NCBI GenBank assembly: GCA_018105865.1
Contig: CM030866.1
Coordinates: forward strand, 4,839,951-4,903,950
Source: Metaphire vulgaris
Taxonomy: Eukaryota; Annelida; Clitellata; Crassiclitellata; Megascolecidae
Direction of reading: 5' to 3'
Length of the DNA: 64,000 bases
The notes under the pieces are model-generated. The model was not told the origin of the DNA and did not search any database. It worked only from the letters and a program-made list of their open reading frames with translations. The position numbers were made by a program, and so were the translations under genes. This document shows positions 1 through 12,645 of the stretch, piece after piece; positions within the stretch are counted from its first letter, which is position 1; each line of letters begins with the position of its first letter.

Positions 1-56
1 TGGCTGGGTGTGGTTGTCATACACAGGGCAGAACCTACTGAACCACTATAAACCCA

Positions 57-60
<4 letters not shown>

Positions 61-95
<35 letters not shown>

Positions 96-292
96 TTAAA
101 TAAGATTATTATTAAATAATAATAATTCCAAAACCATAATCATCATCATCGTCGTCATCATCATCATCATCATCGTTGTAATCATCATTGTCGTCGTCGT
201 CATCATCATCGTTATCATCATCATCGTCGTCATCATCATCATCATCGTTGTAATCATCATCGTCGTCGTCGTCATCATCATCATCATCAACC
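61..292. repeat. ATT and CAT/CGT trinucleotide repeats
   Basis: (ATT)n at 61-93 is followed by mixed CAT/CGT triplets at 138-290. A longer unit containing CATCATCGTTGTAATCATCA occurs twice (about 168 and 238). Confidence 0.9.
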
Positions 293-526
293 ATGGGCTC
301 AGCACCTGTTGGTGTCTGATGCAATCATTACAGTTTGTCCCAATCTTTTCTGTTTGTAGCTATAATTATGACATAGTTCTTGCAGACATTTTCCACACCA
401 ATCACAAATGTCATCACACCATTCCCTGTGTGGCCTTCCTTTCTTGTTGGAAAGCCATAAACCATTACATTATACATTATATATTTTATTTGTTCAAAAA
501 ATCGCACGTACATCCCAATTGATAAC

Positions 527-888
527 CAGTTGTTGTGCACTGGATAAGTTTCCACACACTCAACAGGATTTCGATACGGAGCGCAGCAGACGGTGTACTG
601 CAACTCTGTCCCAATTCTTCACTCAAATCACTTGTTCCAATGCTGTTTGTTGCGGTGACCTGGAATGCATATCGAGACCACGGACGGACGCTCACGTGAT
701 CCCGATAGCGGGACTGAGGTCTGAAGTCCGCACTGGACAGCGTTTTGTTGCCGCTGGAAAGTCGTCCGCTGTAGTGGATTGTAAATTCTGTAATTTTGTC
801 ATTGTTGTCATTTCCAGCAGACCATGAGATTCCACTGTGTCAGCATCACACTGGAAAATCGTGACGTCGTACGGAGCATCGGGTCGAC
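527..888 (-). CDS. First FN3-domain exon, with two frame breaks
   Basis: The FN3 domain reads RPDAPYDVTIFQCDADTV and then continues in another frame as ISWSAGNDNNDKITEFTIHY. It ends SIGTSDLSEELGQSCSTPSA in one frame and PYRNPVECVETYPVHNN in a third. Both breaks are resolved by one missing base each, near 817 (a short A run) and near 580. The strong FN3 signature on both sides of each break argues against a different reading. Confidence 0.75.
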
Positions 889-3408
889 CTTATAAGAACA
901 AGTATAAACGAATGACAACAACTTCAGTTTGTATCCGTTGTTGTTAGAACTTTCAATACTACAAACAATAAGCTTTTAAATAAACATTTATAATCCTGAT
1001 CTGGCTAAACACTTAAACACGTTTATTATTATCATCAATAATAAGTTTCTTATTGCTTTGCCATGGTAACTCATGTTTTGCTACTGAGTTGCCATGGTAA
1101 CTCACAAGCTGTTCAAAAGACTGATAAATAAATCGCTTTAAAGCTCAAGACAGCGAGCTAACCTTTGACCTTGAGCATTGATATCCCGGATGTGGCCGAG
1201 TCAAGGCCGTTTGTTGCAGTGCAGACGTATTCACCAGTGTCCTTGACCTTGGATGACTTGATTTGAAGTGAAAAGTCCGTCTTGTCAATGTGGATGTGGG
1301 CTTCCTTCTTGAAATCAATGCGTCTGCCATCTTTCTTCCATTCCACCGCCAGATTGGCCAATTCCCTGTGGTCAGTGGTGACGTTACATGGAAGGGTGAC
1401 GTCATCGTATGCATGGACAGTTCTGTTCAGTGGAATCGATGTGATGGAAGTTGGAGCTGAATAGTTCAGAAAGTCATTCAATACTATTGAAATACTCTTA
1501 AGAAAGTCTTTGCAATTAAAACAGACACATTAACAATTGCCTTATTGATAAGGCAGTGGCATAACGTGGAGGGGGCACTTTGCAGAAAGCCCCCGGGCCC
1601 CGGGAGAGGGGGCCCCCGATTGCCTGTCAACACTATAAACGATGTGACGACCTTCTTTTCTTTTTTTGGCTCATCAGCCACTTTAGGCCCCATATCAAGG
1701 ATGCCCCCCGGCCCCAAAAGTCACGCTATGCCACTGCAATAAGGCACTAAGCAGTAATGTTGTGAAACACCAGTCCCCTACCAGTATCAAATTTTGGGCG
1801 AATAAATCTAAACTTAGCGTTATTTCCACAACACTAATTTCATCAATATGATACTATTTGTATACAACATACTATTGTACAATATACTATTGTACAGTAT
1901 ACAATACGATACTATATACAGGGGTGGAAGATGGCAGAGTGGGTTACGTGCTGGAGCGTCAGGCTGACGGAGCGGGTTCAAGCCCCGTCAGTGCCCCTAG
2001 TGGCTTTCACACAGGCAGTAATGCCTTCTAAGCCACTTTAAATCATGCCAAGTAAGTAAGTATTTCAATTCATTCAGCATGCATGTAATAAAGTTATAGT
2101 TATAAAGTAAATGGCTCAGTGTAGACTTAACCAGACTCAAAATGAAAGAGGTCTGCTGTAAAAAACTGTTCTGCAGCATCAAGTTTTTACATTTTACATT
2201 ACATTTACATATGAGCTCTTACATCTGACTTTAAGTTCAAATGTAGCATCATTTGTCCTGTATTTATTGGAAGCCGTGCATTGGTAGATACCAGCATCTT
2301 CAGCCTTTGTGTTCTAAAAGAATCAAAGTTCTGTTGAGTTAAAATGAATGCTTTCTTTCTTAATCCCTTAACTGGGTGCCCCGAGTAACGCTCGTCCATT
2401 TTACATTGAGTTACAAATAGTTGCCCAGTTAAGGGGTTAAATGAAAACAGATACAGTACTTCCAATATTAACGTTTGACTTTTATTTAAAAAAGAAATAC
2501 CAATACAGTCAAAATCTACTAATGCCATGTCAAAATATGGTTCAAGTTGAGTGATGTCATGTAGAGCTAAATTAAAACTGGAGCTGAAAATGTTGGTGTT
2601 GAATTAATTGCAAACTTTCTTATCTCAAAAACATCAAAGCACAACAAAACATCAACGAGTAACATTGAGACAATCTGGCCAAGACTTTTGTTCTAATAAC
2701 CATTCCAAGAAAAGAGAAAAAAAAGAAAAATATCCCGTGGAAAAGAAACAAGAAGGAACGAGGCCAAGAGCCTAGTCTCATAAGAAATAGAAAATTGAAA
2801 GGTTGTTTACCTCTATTTTCAGTTTTCTTCCATTATCTAGGATTCTGAACCGGTTGCCAGACACTCTACTGGTGCCGGAAGAATTCTGCCGATACCATTC
2901 TGTGGAGGGTTTTGGGGCACCACGGGACGTGCATTCAAAAAGGATGGTTTTTCCCGCAACGACTTTCCTATCCTTTGGTGTCTCTATGAAACTAGGTTCC
3001 TCAGCTGCAGATAAAACACCTTTGACTATATAGAATAACAGGCCCGTATGAAGTGGGGGAGAAGGGGGTGCAGCTGCACTCCCTGGAAAAAAGTAGGTGG
3101 TGCAGTGCACCCCCTGGAAGACGAGGCTGGGGATGCAGATTTGCACCCCTTGGAATTTTCGACTCAAAATATATAGGAAATGACCTTTTATGCTTGTCGG
3201 CTCAAAAATATATAGGAAACAGCCTTTTTTGGCTTGTCCGCCAAAAAATGTGACAACCTAACACCACACCTCGGAAAATCTGCACCCCCTGCTACAAATT
3301 CGTTCCGTGTCTGTAGAATGATTATAATCAGAACAGCACTACAGAAAAAGAGTCAAACCAGAGTGCAGCTATCAGCTTCAAAATGAGACAACATAACTTT
3401 AAAAGGGG

Positions 3409-3479
<71 letters not shown>

Positions 3480-5558
3480 GACAATTTCTTCAGCGCAATA
3501 GACAAGACTAAGGTCCAAGACAAGAGCGCTTAACAAGTACAGTCAAACCCTATCTTAAATAAATATGTTTTTAGGTTTTTGCAGAAAGATTCAGCTGAGG
3601 CTGCCTCGGTCACAACGACCAACAAATTATAACTAACCGTTAACTTTAACGATGATATTTTTCAAAATTGTTCCATGTTTGTTTGACGACGAGCACTGAA
3701 TGACCTGAGAGTCATTTGCCGTTACATTTTGGTATCTGAGGATGTATCCGTTAAGCGACTTTCGCTCAGAAAAATCTGATTCTACAAGATGAAAACATAA
3801 AAATTCAATAAAAAACTTAACCACTATTCAGATGAGTTTGGCATTGAACAGGGTGGCGCAAAAACCGGACTATATTAAATGCAAACCTAAATGTTACTAG
3901 TCCAGTTTTTTTGTGCCACCCTGTACTACAATATAATAGCAATTCCATTCAAGCAATAGTTAGTTAGTCAGTTAATAAGCCAATTTATATAGCGCTATAG
4001 TCATAGCAGGCCAAGATCAAGAGCGTTTTACACATTGCACTTAAATGAGATACTAAACAAATGCGTCTTTTGTCTGGTAGCGAACATTTCAAGACTAGTC
4101 GCGTTGGTCACAATGTCGGGCAGCGAATTCCAGAGGAGGGGATTCCCCCGGGTGAAAGCAATGGCCACTGTTACTAAATCCAACTCCCACAAATACTTTC
4201 AACAGAGTTACCATTGGTGCTGCCAAAAATAGTAATCGGACACAAGCATTTACCTATGCTAAATAAAATTCAGTGCAACAATTAAAGTGAGCCCACAATT
4301 AACTTACTTATTTCTGTGTATTCTGTGCATAATACTGGATAAGACCAATGAAGGCAAAAGGTCACAAATTCAAGTTCCATTGATTGCAATCACAATAAAT
4401 AAAATACTTCAAAATACTTACAAAACTATAGGATTAACGACATAAATAAATAATACAAACTGCAACAACTGACCAGGGTGCGATTTGTGACCTGGAGCAG
4501 TGGGGGGGGGGGGATATGTCGAGCTTTGGGGATGTAGTTGTTGGGGAAGTGTAGCAGTGGGGGGATGTAGTGGTGGGGGGATGTAGCAGTAGGGGGAATG
4601 CAGTTGGGCAGTGGGGGAAAATCACTCCTTCCCCCCTACAAATCGCGCCCTGCAACTGACTACTAAATAAACGATAAAATTATTTATAAATTAAAAGTTT
4701 ATAAATTAAAAATTATTAATAAATGATAACACAAGCCAAAGTTTAATCTATCAAAGCGTCTACCATTCACTTGGACACCATTTATTGACCAAGCGATGTT
4801 CGGTTGAGGCGTTCCGTGAACGGTGCAGTCGATTTCAACATCCTCATCTTCATCGATGTAGTGATCGATGGGAATTTTTGCCCAATATGGCTGAGCTATT
4901 AAAAAGGCCAAACAAACGATGATGTACTACAGATGGTGGACGAACAAAGATCGATAATCAGCACCATCAAAAAAAGACAGAGGAACTGGATTGGACATGT
5001 ATAGAATAGAATAGGATTGTGCATACAACAAATTTCTATGCCAACAAAAGAAGATTGGTTCGATAAAACGTACTTTCAACAGTCAGATGGATTGTGTGCG
5101 AAACTGGTTGATCTGTTTTCGAATTTGTGGCCATACAAGTGTAATTTCCCGCGTCCATAACATCGACATTGGTCAGTTCGATCTCAGCTCCATTTACGGT
5201 AAATCTGTTATTCCTGCCATTCTTGTTCTCTGCGCGCCAAGTGACGCTTGGCGTAGGACTGCAAAACAACTGTGCAATGTATGCACACATATCAAAACCA
5301 TGACTGATTACGGTGTTACAGATGATGTAGTCAACTGTAACCAAGATAAAAGGAAGGGGCTACGAATGTTAATGTACACGTAGTAACAGACGTCACTTTG
5401 AAATGAAACAGTAATCAGGAAAACTTGTGGAAAATGATTTATTCAAATTCTGAAACATGCATAAAGTCTAGTTGTGAATATCTAAGGGAAATCTTCTATG
5501 AAGACCACTACTATCTCCTCCACTATTTGCTAATTACATGGACATCTTTCAATGAATA

Positions 5559-5635
<77 letters not shown>

Positions 5636-8600
5636 ATTGACGATTTATGAAACAAAGTAACATAGCCATCAGACAAAACCAAAAGCGCTGTACAGTTGAC
5701 AGTCATATGCCATCATATGTCATATATCATATGACATATGATAGCACATGCTGCCATATATGTCATATGACATATGATAGCATATCATGTGCTGCACTGA
5801 CCTTCAACCAAACTCCTGAGTACCTCAAAACTCAAAGGCCCATAACCCCAATATACAACCAAACAGCGATTAACAGCAGCTGCCCAATTGGCAGAAGTAT
5901 TTAATGTGATTCAAATACCATTTGTACAGTAAGCATAAAAACCAAAGACCAACTCACAGCCCACTGAATATACATTTGAGGCGCTTAGACTGTCCTCTAA
6001 CGGCTGTATCAGTTGTGGTCAGAGGCCATTGCAACTGAGGAGGGCGATTAGTTGGACCCCCTGAAACGAGCATACCACAAACGAGGTCAGATCAGAAATG
6101 AAAAGAAAACTCCAAGAAAATAATCTTACGTAAGTCGGTAAAAATTTTTGTCTCCAAACAACATCTTCATCCAACTATCCAACAAGAATGACAGCAAAGA
6201 CAATGATGATGATGATGATGATGATGATAGTGTTGATGACAACGATGAAACATGAAAAGAAATGAAAACTGTCAAATAAATACCTGACTTTTCTTGAGGT
6301 AATATTCTGCATTTTCTGCCCTGCTTGTAGATCCCCAAATATTGATTATTTCCGATGCATGTGTAGTCAATTTCAATTCCCATATAAGAAAGAGAATCAT
6401 TCATGTTGACATTGGCAAAATGCAAGTTCCCTACAGTAAATGAAACCACAAAGAGAAAGATGAACTGATCACCACTTGCGCTATTTGCTTACCTATTAAC
6501 CCCTTAACTGGGCAACTATTTGTAACTCTATGTAAAATGGACGAGCGTTACTCGGGGCACCCAGTTAAGGGGTTAATATTAATAATAATAATAACTTGGC
6601 TGAATACAAATAGTTGACATAAATCATGATTAGATGCTGTGTAATGCTTATGGTATTTGCATCAATGATGAATCTGATGTCAATGTCTCAGTCTATTTCT
6701 CACCACCACCCCATCACCACCACCACCACCTCCACCATCACCACCTAGCAGCTACAGTAAACGATCGGATGAACACAATAGTAACCATCATAATCCAAAA
6801 GCAGACGATCATCATTTTTGACATTTTCCAGGATCTTTGACGTCGGATTAACGTATCCGAAATAGGAGAAAAATTTCGGATAGCTGTCAGGCAGAATACA
6901 CGGGATCTTCAGATAATCCCCAACAAATGGCCTGAATGCATCCATAGGCTCTTCATCAGTAAAAGAACCAATATCTGTTGAAACACAACAGACACATTTA
7001 CCGGTAATCCATAAAACAAATACAAAAACCTGCAGTAAAATCAACATAGAATGAATACATATGCCTATAGTGTAAGTGTATCTTAGGGGCTGTCCATTAA
7101 TTATGTCAACAATTTTTGGGAAATTTTTACCCCCTCCCCTGGCCGCCCTGTTAACAACTGTCAAACTTTTTCAAACCTCCTCCCCCCTAAATTGTTGACG
7201 TAATTAATGGACAGCCCCTTATATAAAGGACTGATGTTTGCATTAATATTGTATGTTTTATGTCCTGCTTCAATTCATACTCAGCAGTACATACAAGTAA
7301 GCATTACTTATGCATGGCTGTTGAGAAATATGTGAAAGCCAACTGGCCATTGGGACACATGCATACTTTGATGGTCTCTACCAAACTTCTTTCAATATTG
7401 AAACTTATGTCTGAGATATGAAAGTAAAGCTCAACATAAGCAGAAATTTATTCGCATATTCATCCAAAACATTATCATATCCATTACTCTACTACACGTC
7501 TTCAACTGGTAACTGTAAACATGTTCATTTCTGATAATGTAAAAAAAACAGCTACCATCATCAATGTCATCATCGTAATTAGAATCATAACTGTAATCAA
7601 GATCACCCTTTCCTACATGCAATTGACAATTGTATTGCATCGTATTAATCCATAGAACAGAAAATAAGATTACCAGAATTTCAAATGATATCAGTTCCAT
7701 GATTGAAGGCAAGAAACAATTCATCGCTTGGGTATTAACATTGGAAGACAAAAGGAAGGAGGAAAGCTGAAAATTTCGTGAAATTTACCGGCTTTCTTCA
7801 GCTTTATCGTTCTTCCAACTGCAGTTCCAAATTTGTTTGAAGCAAAGCAGTTGTAACTGCCTTCATCGCCAGACAGTATTCCACGTATAATGAGATTTCC
7901 TGATCCCGGTTGGTATGCAAAATGACCTCCAGGTACATCCAATGTTAAACCATTCTTTTTCCATGAATACCTTGTGTAACACAAAAGAAAAACAATCATT
8001 TGCATTTTGAAACATTCATAAGTAAGTCACTGTCAACATTTACTCTAATTTATTTAAACTGCACATTAACGTAAAGTAATGATAATGTAATCATGTTTAT
8101 ACAGCATACATCTAGTGAAAAAAATCACAGCTTGTGTTATTGGATATCAATAGATCACAACAAAGACTTTAGAAAGATACTTACACTGGTAAAGGCAGCC
8201 CATCACCAGGGCAAGGCAGCACAATTGTTTCAGTCGTTTTGAAAGGGATCTCAATTATCTGTTTATCTAAGTCAATAGTGGGTGCTGTGTAAAAAAATAG
8301 AATAACACAAAAGATTAAGAGTAAATCAATTGACGAGCACAGCTAATGTATGAGCAGCAACACATTTAGTACCAGGCACAGAAAAATTCACATGCATGAG
8401 TTCATTATCCTAAGTTAAAGATTTTTGGAAACCATATTTTTTAGCATAATTTTATTTAGCCTTTGCCAAATTCTTTTGTTTAAATCATATAAATTGAATT
8501 GATATTTAACTAAGCAAAACAAATATATATTTAGATAATTAATAATTATATTTCATTTATCATTTTCCAAAAGCAGAAAGAAGCGTCTTACGTCTCTCGT

Positions 8601-8670
8601 TAGACAACGAGTCTGCAACAGTGACAACCAACAGGACAACAGCCACAACAAGAAGGCCGTTGCATTGCAT
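527..8670 (-). CDS. L1CAM/neuroglian-type Ig-FN3 cell adhesion molecule, N-terminal part (3' end outside window)
   Basis: This is a surface adhesion receptor of the L1 family. Thirteen exons join in phase: 8592-8670 (start codon), 8185-8284, 7789-7970, 6786-6974, 6284-6430, 5958-6060, 5074-5258, 4764-4895, 3638-3781, 2811-3004, 2223-2313, 1163-1456 and 527-888. The first exon encodes a signal peptide (MQCNGLLVVAVVLLVVTVA). Exon pairs 2-3, 4-5, 6-7, 8-9 and 10-11 each encode one Ig domain. Exon 12 encodes Ig6 and exon 13 the first FN3 domain. Seen motifs include YNCFASNKFGTAV (Ig1), GNLHFANV (Ig2), GNYTCMATN (Ig3), QCSSSNKHGTIL (Ig4) and GEYVCTATNGLDSATS (Ig6). Six Ig domains then FN3 also fits contactins, but the Ig4 and Ig2 signatures favour L1/neuroglian. 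The remaining FN3, membrane and cytoplasmic parts must lie left of the window. Exon 13 carries two apparent 1-base deletions. Some donors are weak (gttact after exon 4, gttatc after exon 13). Confidence 0.9.
1554..1736. mobile_element. hAT-like MITE, CAGTGGCATA type, copy 1
   Basis: Ends CAGTGGCATAACGTGG and GCTATGCCACTG lie between TGATAAGG and CAATAAGG (6 of 8 match). The interior is C/G-rich. It lies in an L1-type gene intron. Confidence 0.75.
1921..2060 (+). mobile_element. tRNA-derived SINE, copy 1
   Basis: A box A-like TGGCAGAGTGG (1932-1942) and box B GGTTCAAGCCC (1975-1985) are spaced as in a tRNA. A 3' unit follows, ending GCCACTTTAAATCATGCC and AGTAAGTAAG. Confidence 0.82.
2360..2440. 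mobile_element. TTAA palindromic element, copy 1
   Basis: An 81 bp near-palindrome bounded by TTAA on both sides. Its ends are TCCCTTAACTGGG and CCCAGTTAAGGGG. The core contains CCATTTTACATTGAGTTAC, which is shared in either orientation with eight other copies in the window. It lies in an L1-type gene intron. Confidence 0.85.
3412..3476. repeat. (ATT)n microsatellite
   Basis: About 21 ATT units in an L1-type gene intron. Confidence 0.95.
3960..4160 (+). mobile_element. SINE-like or LINE-tail repeat
   Basis: It contains AATTTATATAGCGCTATAG and further along GGCAGCGAATTCCAGAGG. The same words recur near 16100 (LINE tail, reverse complement) and 57832. It lies in an L1-type gene intron. Confidence 0.45.
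4925..5000 (+). mobile_element. Small LINE remnant
   Basis: It encodes MVDEQRSIISTIKKRQRNWI followed by GHV and a stop, the WIGHV-type motif of LINE ORF2 tails. It lies in the L1-type gene intron between exons 7 and 8. Confidence 0.55.
5557..5634. repeat. (CAT)n-(ATT)n compound microsatellite
   Basis: About 13 CAT units run directly into ATT units. Confidence 0.95.
5695..5795. repeat. CATATG-rich nested palindromes
   Basis: TCATATGACATATGATAGCA occurs twice about 45 bp apart, and each copy is itself self-complementary. Confidence 0.75.
6496..6576. mobile_element. TTAA palindromic element, copy 2
   Basis: An 81 bp element in the opposite orientation to copy 1. It has intact TTAACCCCTTAACTGGG and CCCAGTTAAGGGGTTAA ends. 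It lies in the intron between exons 4 and 5 of the L1-type gene. Confidence 0.87.
7086..7218. mobile_element. PIF/Harbinger-like MITE with TTA duplication
   Basis: Inverted ends GGGGCTGTCCATTAATTA and TAATTAATGGACAGCCCC are flanked by TTA on both sides. Partial copies of the same end occur at 51207 and 51829. Confidence 0.7.
8592..8670 (-). CDS. Signal-peptide exon of the L1-type gene
   Basis: The exon follows a TTTCAG acceptor, with a ten-base 5' UTR remnant before the ATG, and ends at a strong GTAAGA donor in phase 1. It encodes a hydrophobic leader (MQCNGLLVVAVVLLVVTVAD) and then SLSNER. Because an acceptor precedes the ATG, at least one untranslated exon should exist further right; I could not identify it. 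Confidence 0.85.
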
Positions 8671-9197
8671 AGCGTTGCTTCTGAAATCAACAGCAGTCAT
8701 CAGCTTGATCACCAATATGTTACTCACAACAGGCATCACTAAAATAAATCACCAGTGGCAAAATCTTCTCTAGCCATGCAAGTTTGTTGCTTGGAATTCG
8801 GTCAGTATCCAACATGAAGTGATTGCTGCAAAAAAGGAGCACGCTACTTTAAAAATGCGTTTACATTCGTTGTCTTAACAGAGACTCGGATGTGTTTCAG
8901 GCTTGTCTTAAAACACATCGGAGTCTCATTGAACAGAACCAAGAGTCCCGTAAAAAGTTTCCCAATAAACAAGCAAAGTGGCGTTGCAACCAGATGACTA
9001 CAGCTAGTAGCCAAGTCGTAATATTCTACATTGGGAGCAAAGACTAAAGAGCAATGATGTTGTTGGCATGTTTCTAACCAACCTAAATGTACCCAGCTTG
9101 TCCTAATACGAAAATGACTCACAGTGACTGACTTGCCGTCTGCCACCCACCCTTCCCCCCACCCACAACCTAACAGAGAGGGCACAATGATAATATA

Positions 9198-9345
9198 CAG
9201 TGTTTATTCTAGGCCTTCTCTGGGAGGAATTCCCCCTCCCAAGTTTGAATTTTCCCTAATTTTTTGACATTTTGGCAAGTAGTATGACCTCTCCAATGTA
9301 TGTTCCCCAAAATTTTAAACTCCCCCAATGCTAGAATAAACACTG
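9198..9345. mobile_element. hAT-like MITE, family CAGTGTTTATTCTAG, copy 1
   Basis: Terminal inverted repeats CAGTGTTTATTCTAG and CTAGAATAAACACTG are flanked by a perfect 8 bp duplication ATAATATA. No coding capacity. Confidence 0.88.
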
Positions 9346-9836
9346 ATAATATATAACACCCTCAGCTGGACAAAGTAAGTACAGAGTGACTCTCTTCTCT
9401 AACAATTATAATTATTTGCTATAATGAAGAAATAAATACCGCTAATGCATAAGCATAAGCACTCCAGCACATGGCTCCACACTTGAGAGCTCAATGGCAT
9501 ATAAACAAATGACCTTGGCACCCAATAATATAACACTCAGATCCAGAGGTATTTCACAGAAGTGTGCAAAGCATGGCCTTCTGTCCCTTGAATTGGAGGG
9601 GGTAGGTGAGGGTGGGGTAGGGTTGGGATGACTTTTGGGAGCAGCTGTTACCCTTCAGGGTTCTCTGTTAATTTATTGACCCCAACACTAACCCCAGCCC
9701 ATGCCTGAGGCTGCACCGATTCAAACGAAAATTTAAATACATAAGGAGTACTTAGTCCTGCATGTCCAACATGATGCAACATGTGCATCAAAACTGTGAT
9801 TAATGCACAATTAAAAGATTTAATCATTTTAAAGCT

Positions 9837-9837
<1 letters not shown>

Positions 9838-9898
<61 letters not shown>

Positions 9899-9921
9899 GC
9901 TGCTACTACTACTACTACTAT

Positions 9922-9976
<55 letters not shown>

Positions 9977-10035
9977 GCTGCTGCTGCTACTGCTACTGCT
10001 GCTGCTGCTACTGCTGCTACTACTACTACTATTAG

Positions 10036-10072
<37 letters not shown>

Positions 10073-10125
10073 GCTACTACTGCTACTACTACTACTACTA
10101 CTACTACTACTATTATTATTATTAA
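9838..10125. repeat. (CTA)n microsatellite with CTG interruptions
   Basis: About 290 bp of CTA triplets interrupted by CTG blocks, grading into ATT. Six-frame reading gives only poly-Tyr or poly-Ser. Confidence 0.97.
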
Positions 10126-12473
10126 TGGCAGTATGACTAGTAGTTAACAAGGACAGTGGAGTATTGGGAACATAGTGAAATAAACAGAGACTGCCTGGAG
10201 AATTTTGCAAGCCAGCAAGAGAAACTATTAATTCAAATCAAAACTTAAACATTTTAAAACATTTCCATCTTATTAGCAACTAAGTGCATGACTCTTACCT
10301 AAAGATGACACGACATTCAAATAATCCGGACCCTGAAGTCTTTGTCTCGCAGTCACTCATCTGAGGTAGTGTTTATAACATCCAGCTGAAACTCACTGGA
10401 GGCCAAAGGATGCTTTCTGGAGAGAGAAAAATAGCAACCACGTGCCACATAACACTCACCATCGTCCAACACCAACAAGAAAAAAAACACACAGCTGAGC
10501 TCATCCACCAGTTTTTCCAAGCCAGCAACTTGAAAAAACTCTTGACAGCTTCAGTAAATCACCTGAAACAAATAACAATACTGTGCCAAATTTTTACCAG
10601 TAAACAACTTCCCTTGCAAGGAGAAACAAGTGGTTGTTTCTGTTCAGAAAATTAAGCAGAGCCCTAAAGATTTATTGTCCCGGGCGTCCAGACGGTTCTG
10701 AAAAGACTGCTCGGCTGAAAGATGAGTGGAGAACCTCACAGTGCTTTTCTCACAGAAACATCTTGAGAATGGCACATCCTAGCCAGCTTAATTAGCTTCC
10801 ATAGAAACCAAAATAATTTCCTAATTATGCGACGAAAGAGGACTTTTTCAAAGTGTGTGTCAGTGAGAGTGGCAGTGTCTGAGGCCAGGCCATCTTGAAT
10901 AGATGCTGCACTAATCAACGTTTATATAAATCAGTGGACCTAAAACTTTTTATGATCACGTACCCCTGAAACAAACAAGTATAAGAGAACAAAGTACCCC
11001 CTCCCCCTATCAGCATACAGTACCTTATCCCAGGACAAAAGTTTGTGCTCTGCAATATTTTGAAAAATTGTGAACTGTGACAAACATCTGTCACAGATTG
11101 TGTGCATGCCAAAAAGTAGGGTTTTTCTTTAGAATTTCTAGTTTACTACAAAAATTGCTAAAGTTCCAAGTAGTGTACGCTCTACATTGAAGTAAAAGTC
11201 TTTAAAACAGACTTTATTCCACATAATTCTGCAAGCCCCCACAGCATCCTTCAAGTACCCCCAAGGGGTAAGAATACCCCAGTTAAGAACCACTGAAATA
11301 AATCAACACCAATCCCCCTCCACATCATCATTTGAATTAACTTTTCCTCATATACAGCACCACAAACAAGAATTCTTAAAAATGGAGACTTAAAGTCTAA
11401 TCAGAGTTAGAACTCTCTTTTAGTGTGCACTGATATAAAATTTTCGAAATAAAAAATATATAGTAACAGAATATAATATAAAATAATATAATCTGCATTA
11501 AGTAAATGTCTGCACTCACCTTAGTTTACTGAAGCAATCTCATACCTTTAGAGGAATATGGGCATGTCAAATATAGGAAACTCAACATTGAGTTCAATAG
11601 CTGAAACTTAAAAGTATTCAAATACTTGTGATTTAAAAAAAATGAGCCACTTGGAAAATCCATTTTTTGAAATCAATGGTCTACTCATGTAACCTTTTAT
11701 AGCAGTAATTTTAGAAGAGTTTTCAGTTGCCTTGTTGATGTTTAAACCAAAGTTTTATTAGCTAATTTACAATTGATGAAATTCAATAATGAAAACACAC
11801 CATAACTGAAACATATTTTTTTATAAAGTCCATTCCAATGTACAGCAATATTATGACAATTTGATTAATATGCTCTGCAACACTCATTAACAAAGTCTGC
11901 TGACACTTAACTCATAAAAATAATAGATTTACATACAAATGTGCTTGTGCATGCGTTTGATGTACTGTACAGCAAATGAGATTTTGAAACCCTCTGATGC
12001 AAGATGAACATTCTGTCAGTAGAAACAACTCCTCGTAAAACGCATCAATGAAAAATTTCTCATCTCAGACCATTCCAACATAAAAGCATTGAAAGCAACA
12101 GAAGCAAAACTGTTTAACTAAATAATTACTAAGATTATTACTCTAATGTAATGTAGCATTTGTATAGTTTTATTATTTCATTTGCCATAGTTAATCCGAA
12201 GGTTTTGACATGTAGTCCAGCTGAGCTAGTCACATTTTGAGTGAAGCTAGACAGTTGGCAATATAATGAATTAAATATTGAGAAACTGTGGATCATAAAT
12301 GTTGTTAAAAGGACTTTTAAATAATCAGAGGAGCACCATTGCCATGGCTTGACCGCATCGTTTCAAAGTGGTAATAATCTGCCAATACTGCAGGTAAATT
12401 TGCTTTGATATCTTGAATTATGATTGTCAATACATACACAGTTCAACAGCAGTGCTAAAACTGGAGACATAGG

Positions 12474-12645
12474 CAGTGGCGGCTCCACAAGGGAGCCGGG
12501 GGGCCCGTGCCCCCTATTTAGTGCCTGGCCCCCCAGTTAGGACCCTATACTTAATACTACATACCTAACAACAAATGGTTGGTCCCCATGATTAAAAGTT
12601 GCCACCCCAACGCCCCCCACTTGCCAAATCCTGGAGCCGCCACTG
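12474..12645. mobile_element. hAT-like MITE, family CAGTGGCGGCTCCA, copy 1
   Basis: Ends CAGTGGCGGCTCCA and TGGAGCCGCCACTG are flanked by GACATAGG and GACATAGT (7 of 8). The interior contains ACATACCTAACAACAAATGG, shared with two other copies. Confidence 0.88.

Noticed and set aside
96..324. Open frames of poly-Met/Thr or poly-Asp/Asn at the left end
   Set aside because: They are translations of CAT/CGT triplet repeats on both strands.
3040..3300. C/G-rich segment with repeated AAAATATATAGGAAA units as a hAT element
   Set aside because: It resembles the interior of the 61830 element, but I could not find matching ends or a target duplication.
9781..10210. Poly-Tyr and poly-Ser frames of 80-128 codons
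   Set aside because: They are readings of the CTA/CTG microsatellite, with no domain or splice support.
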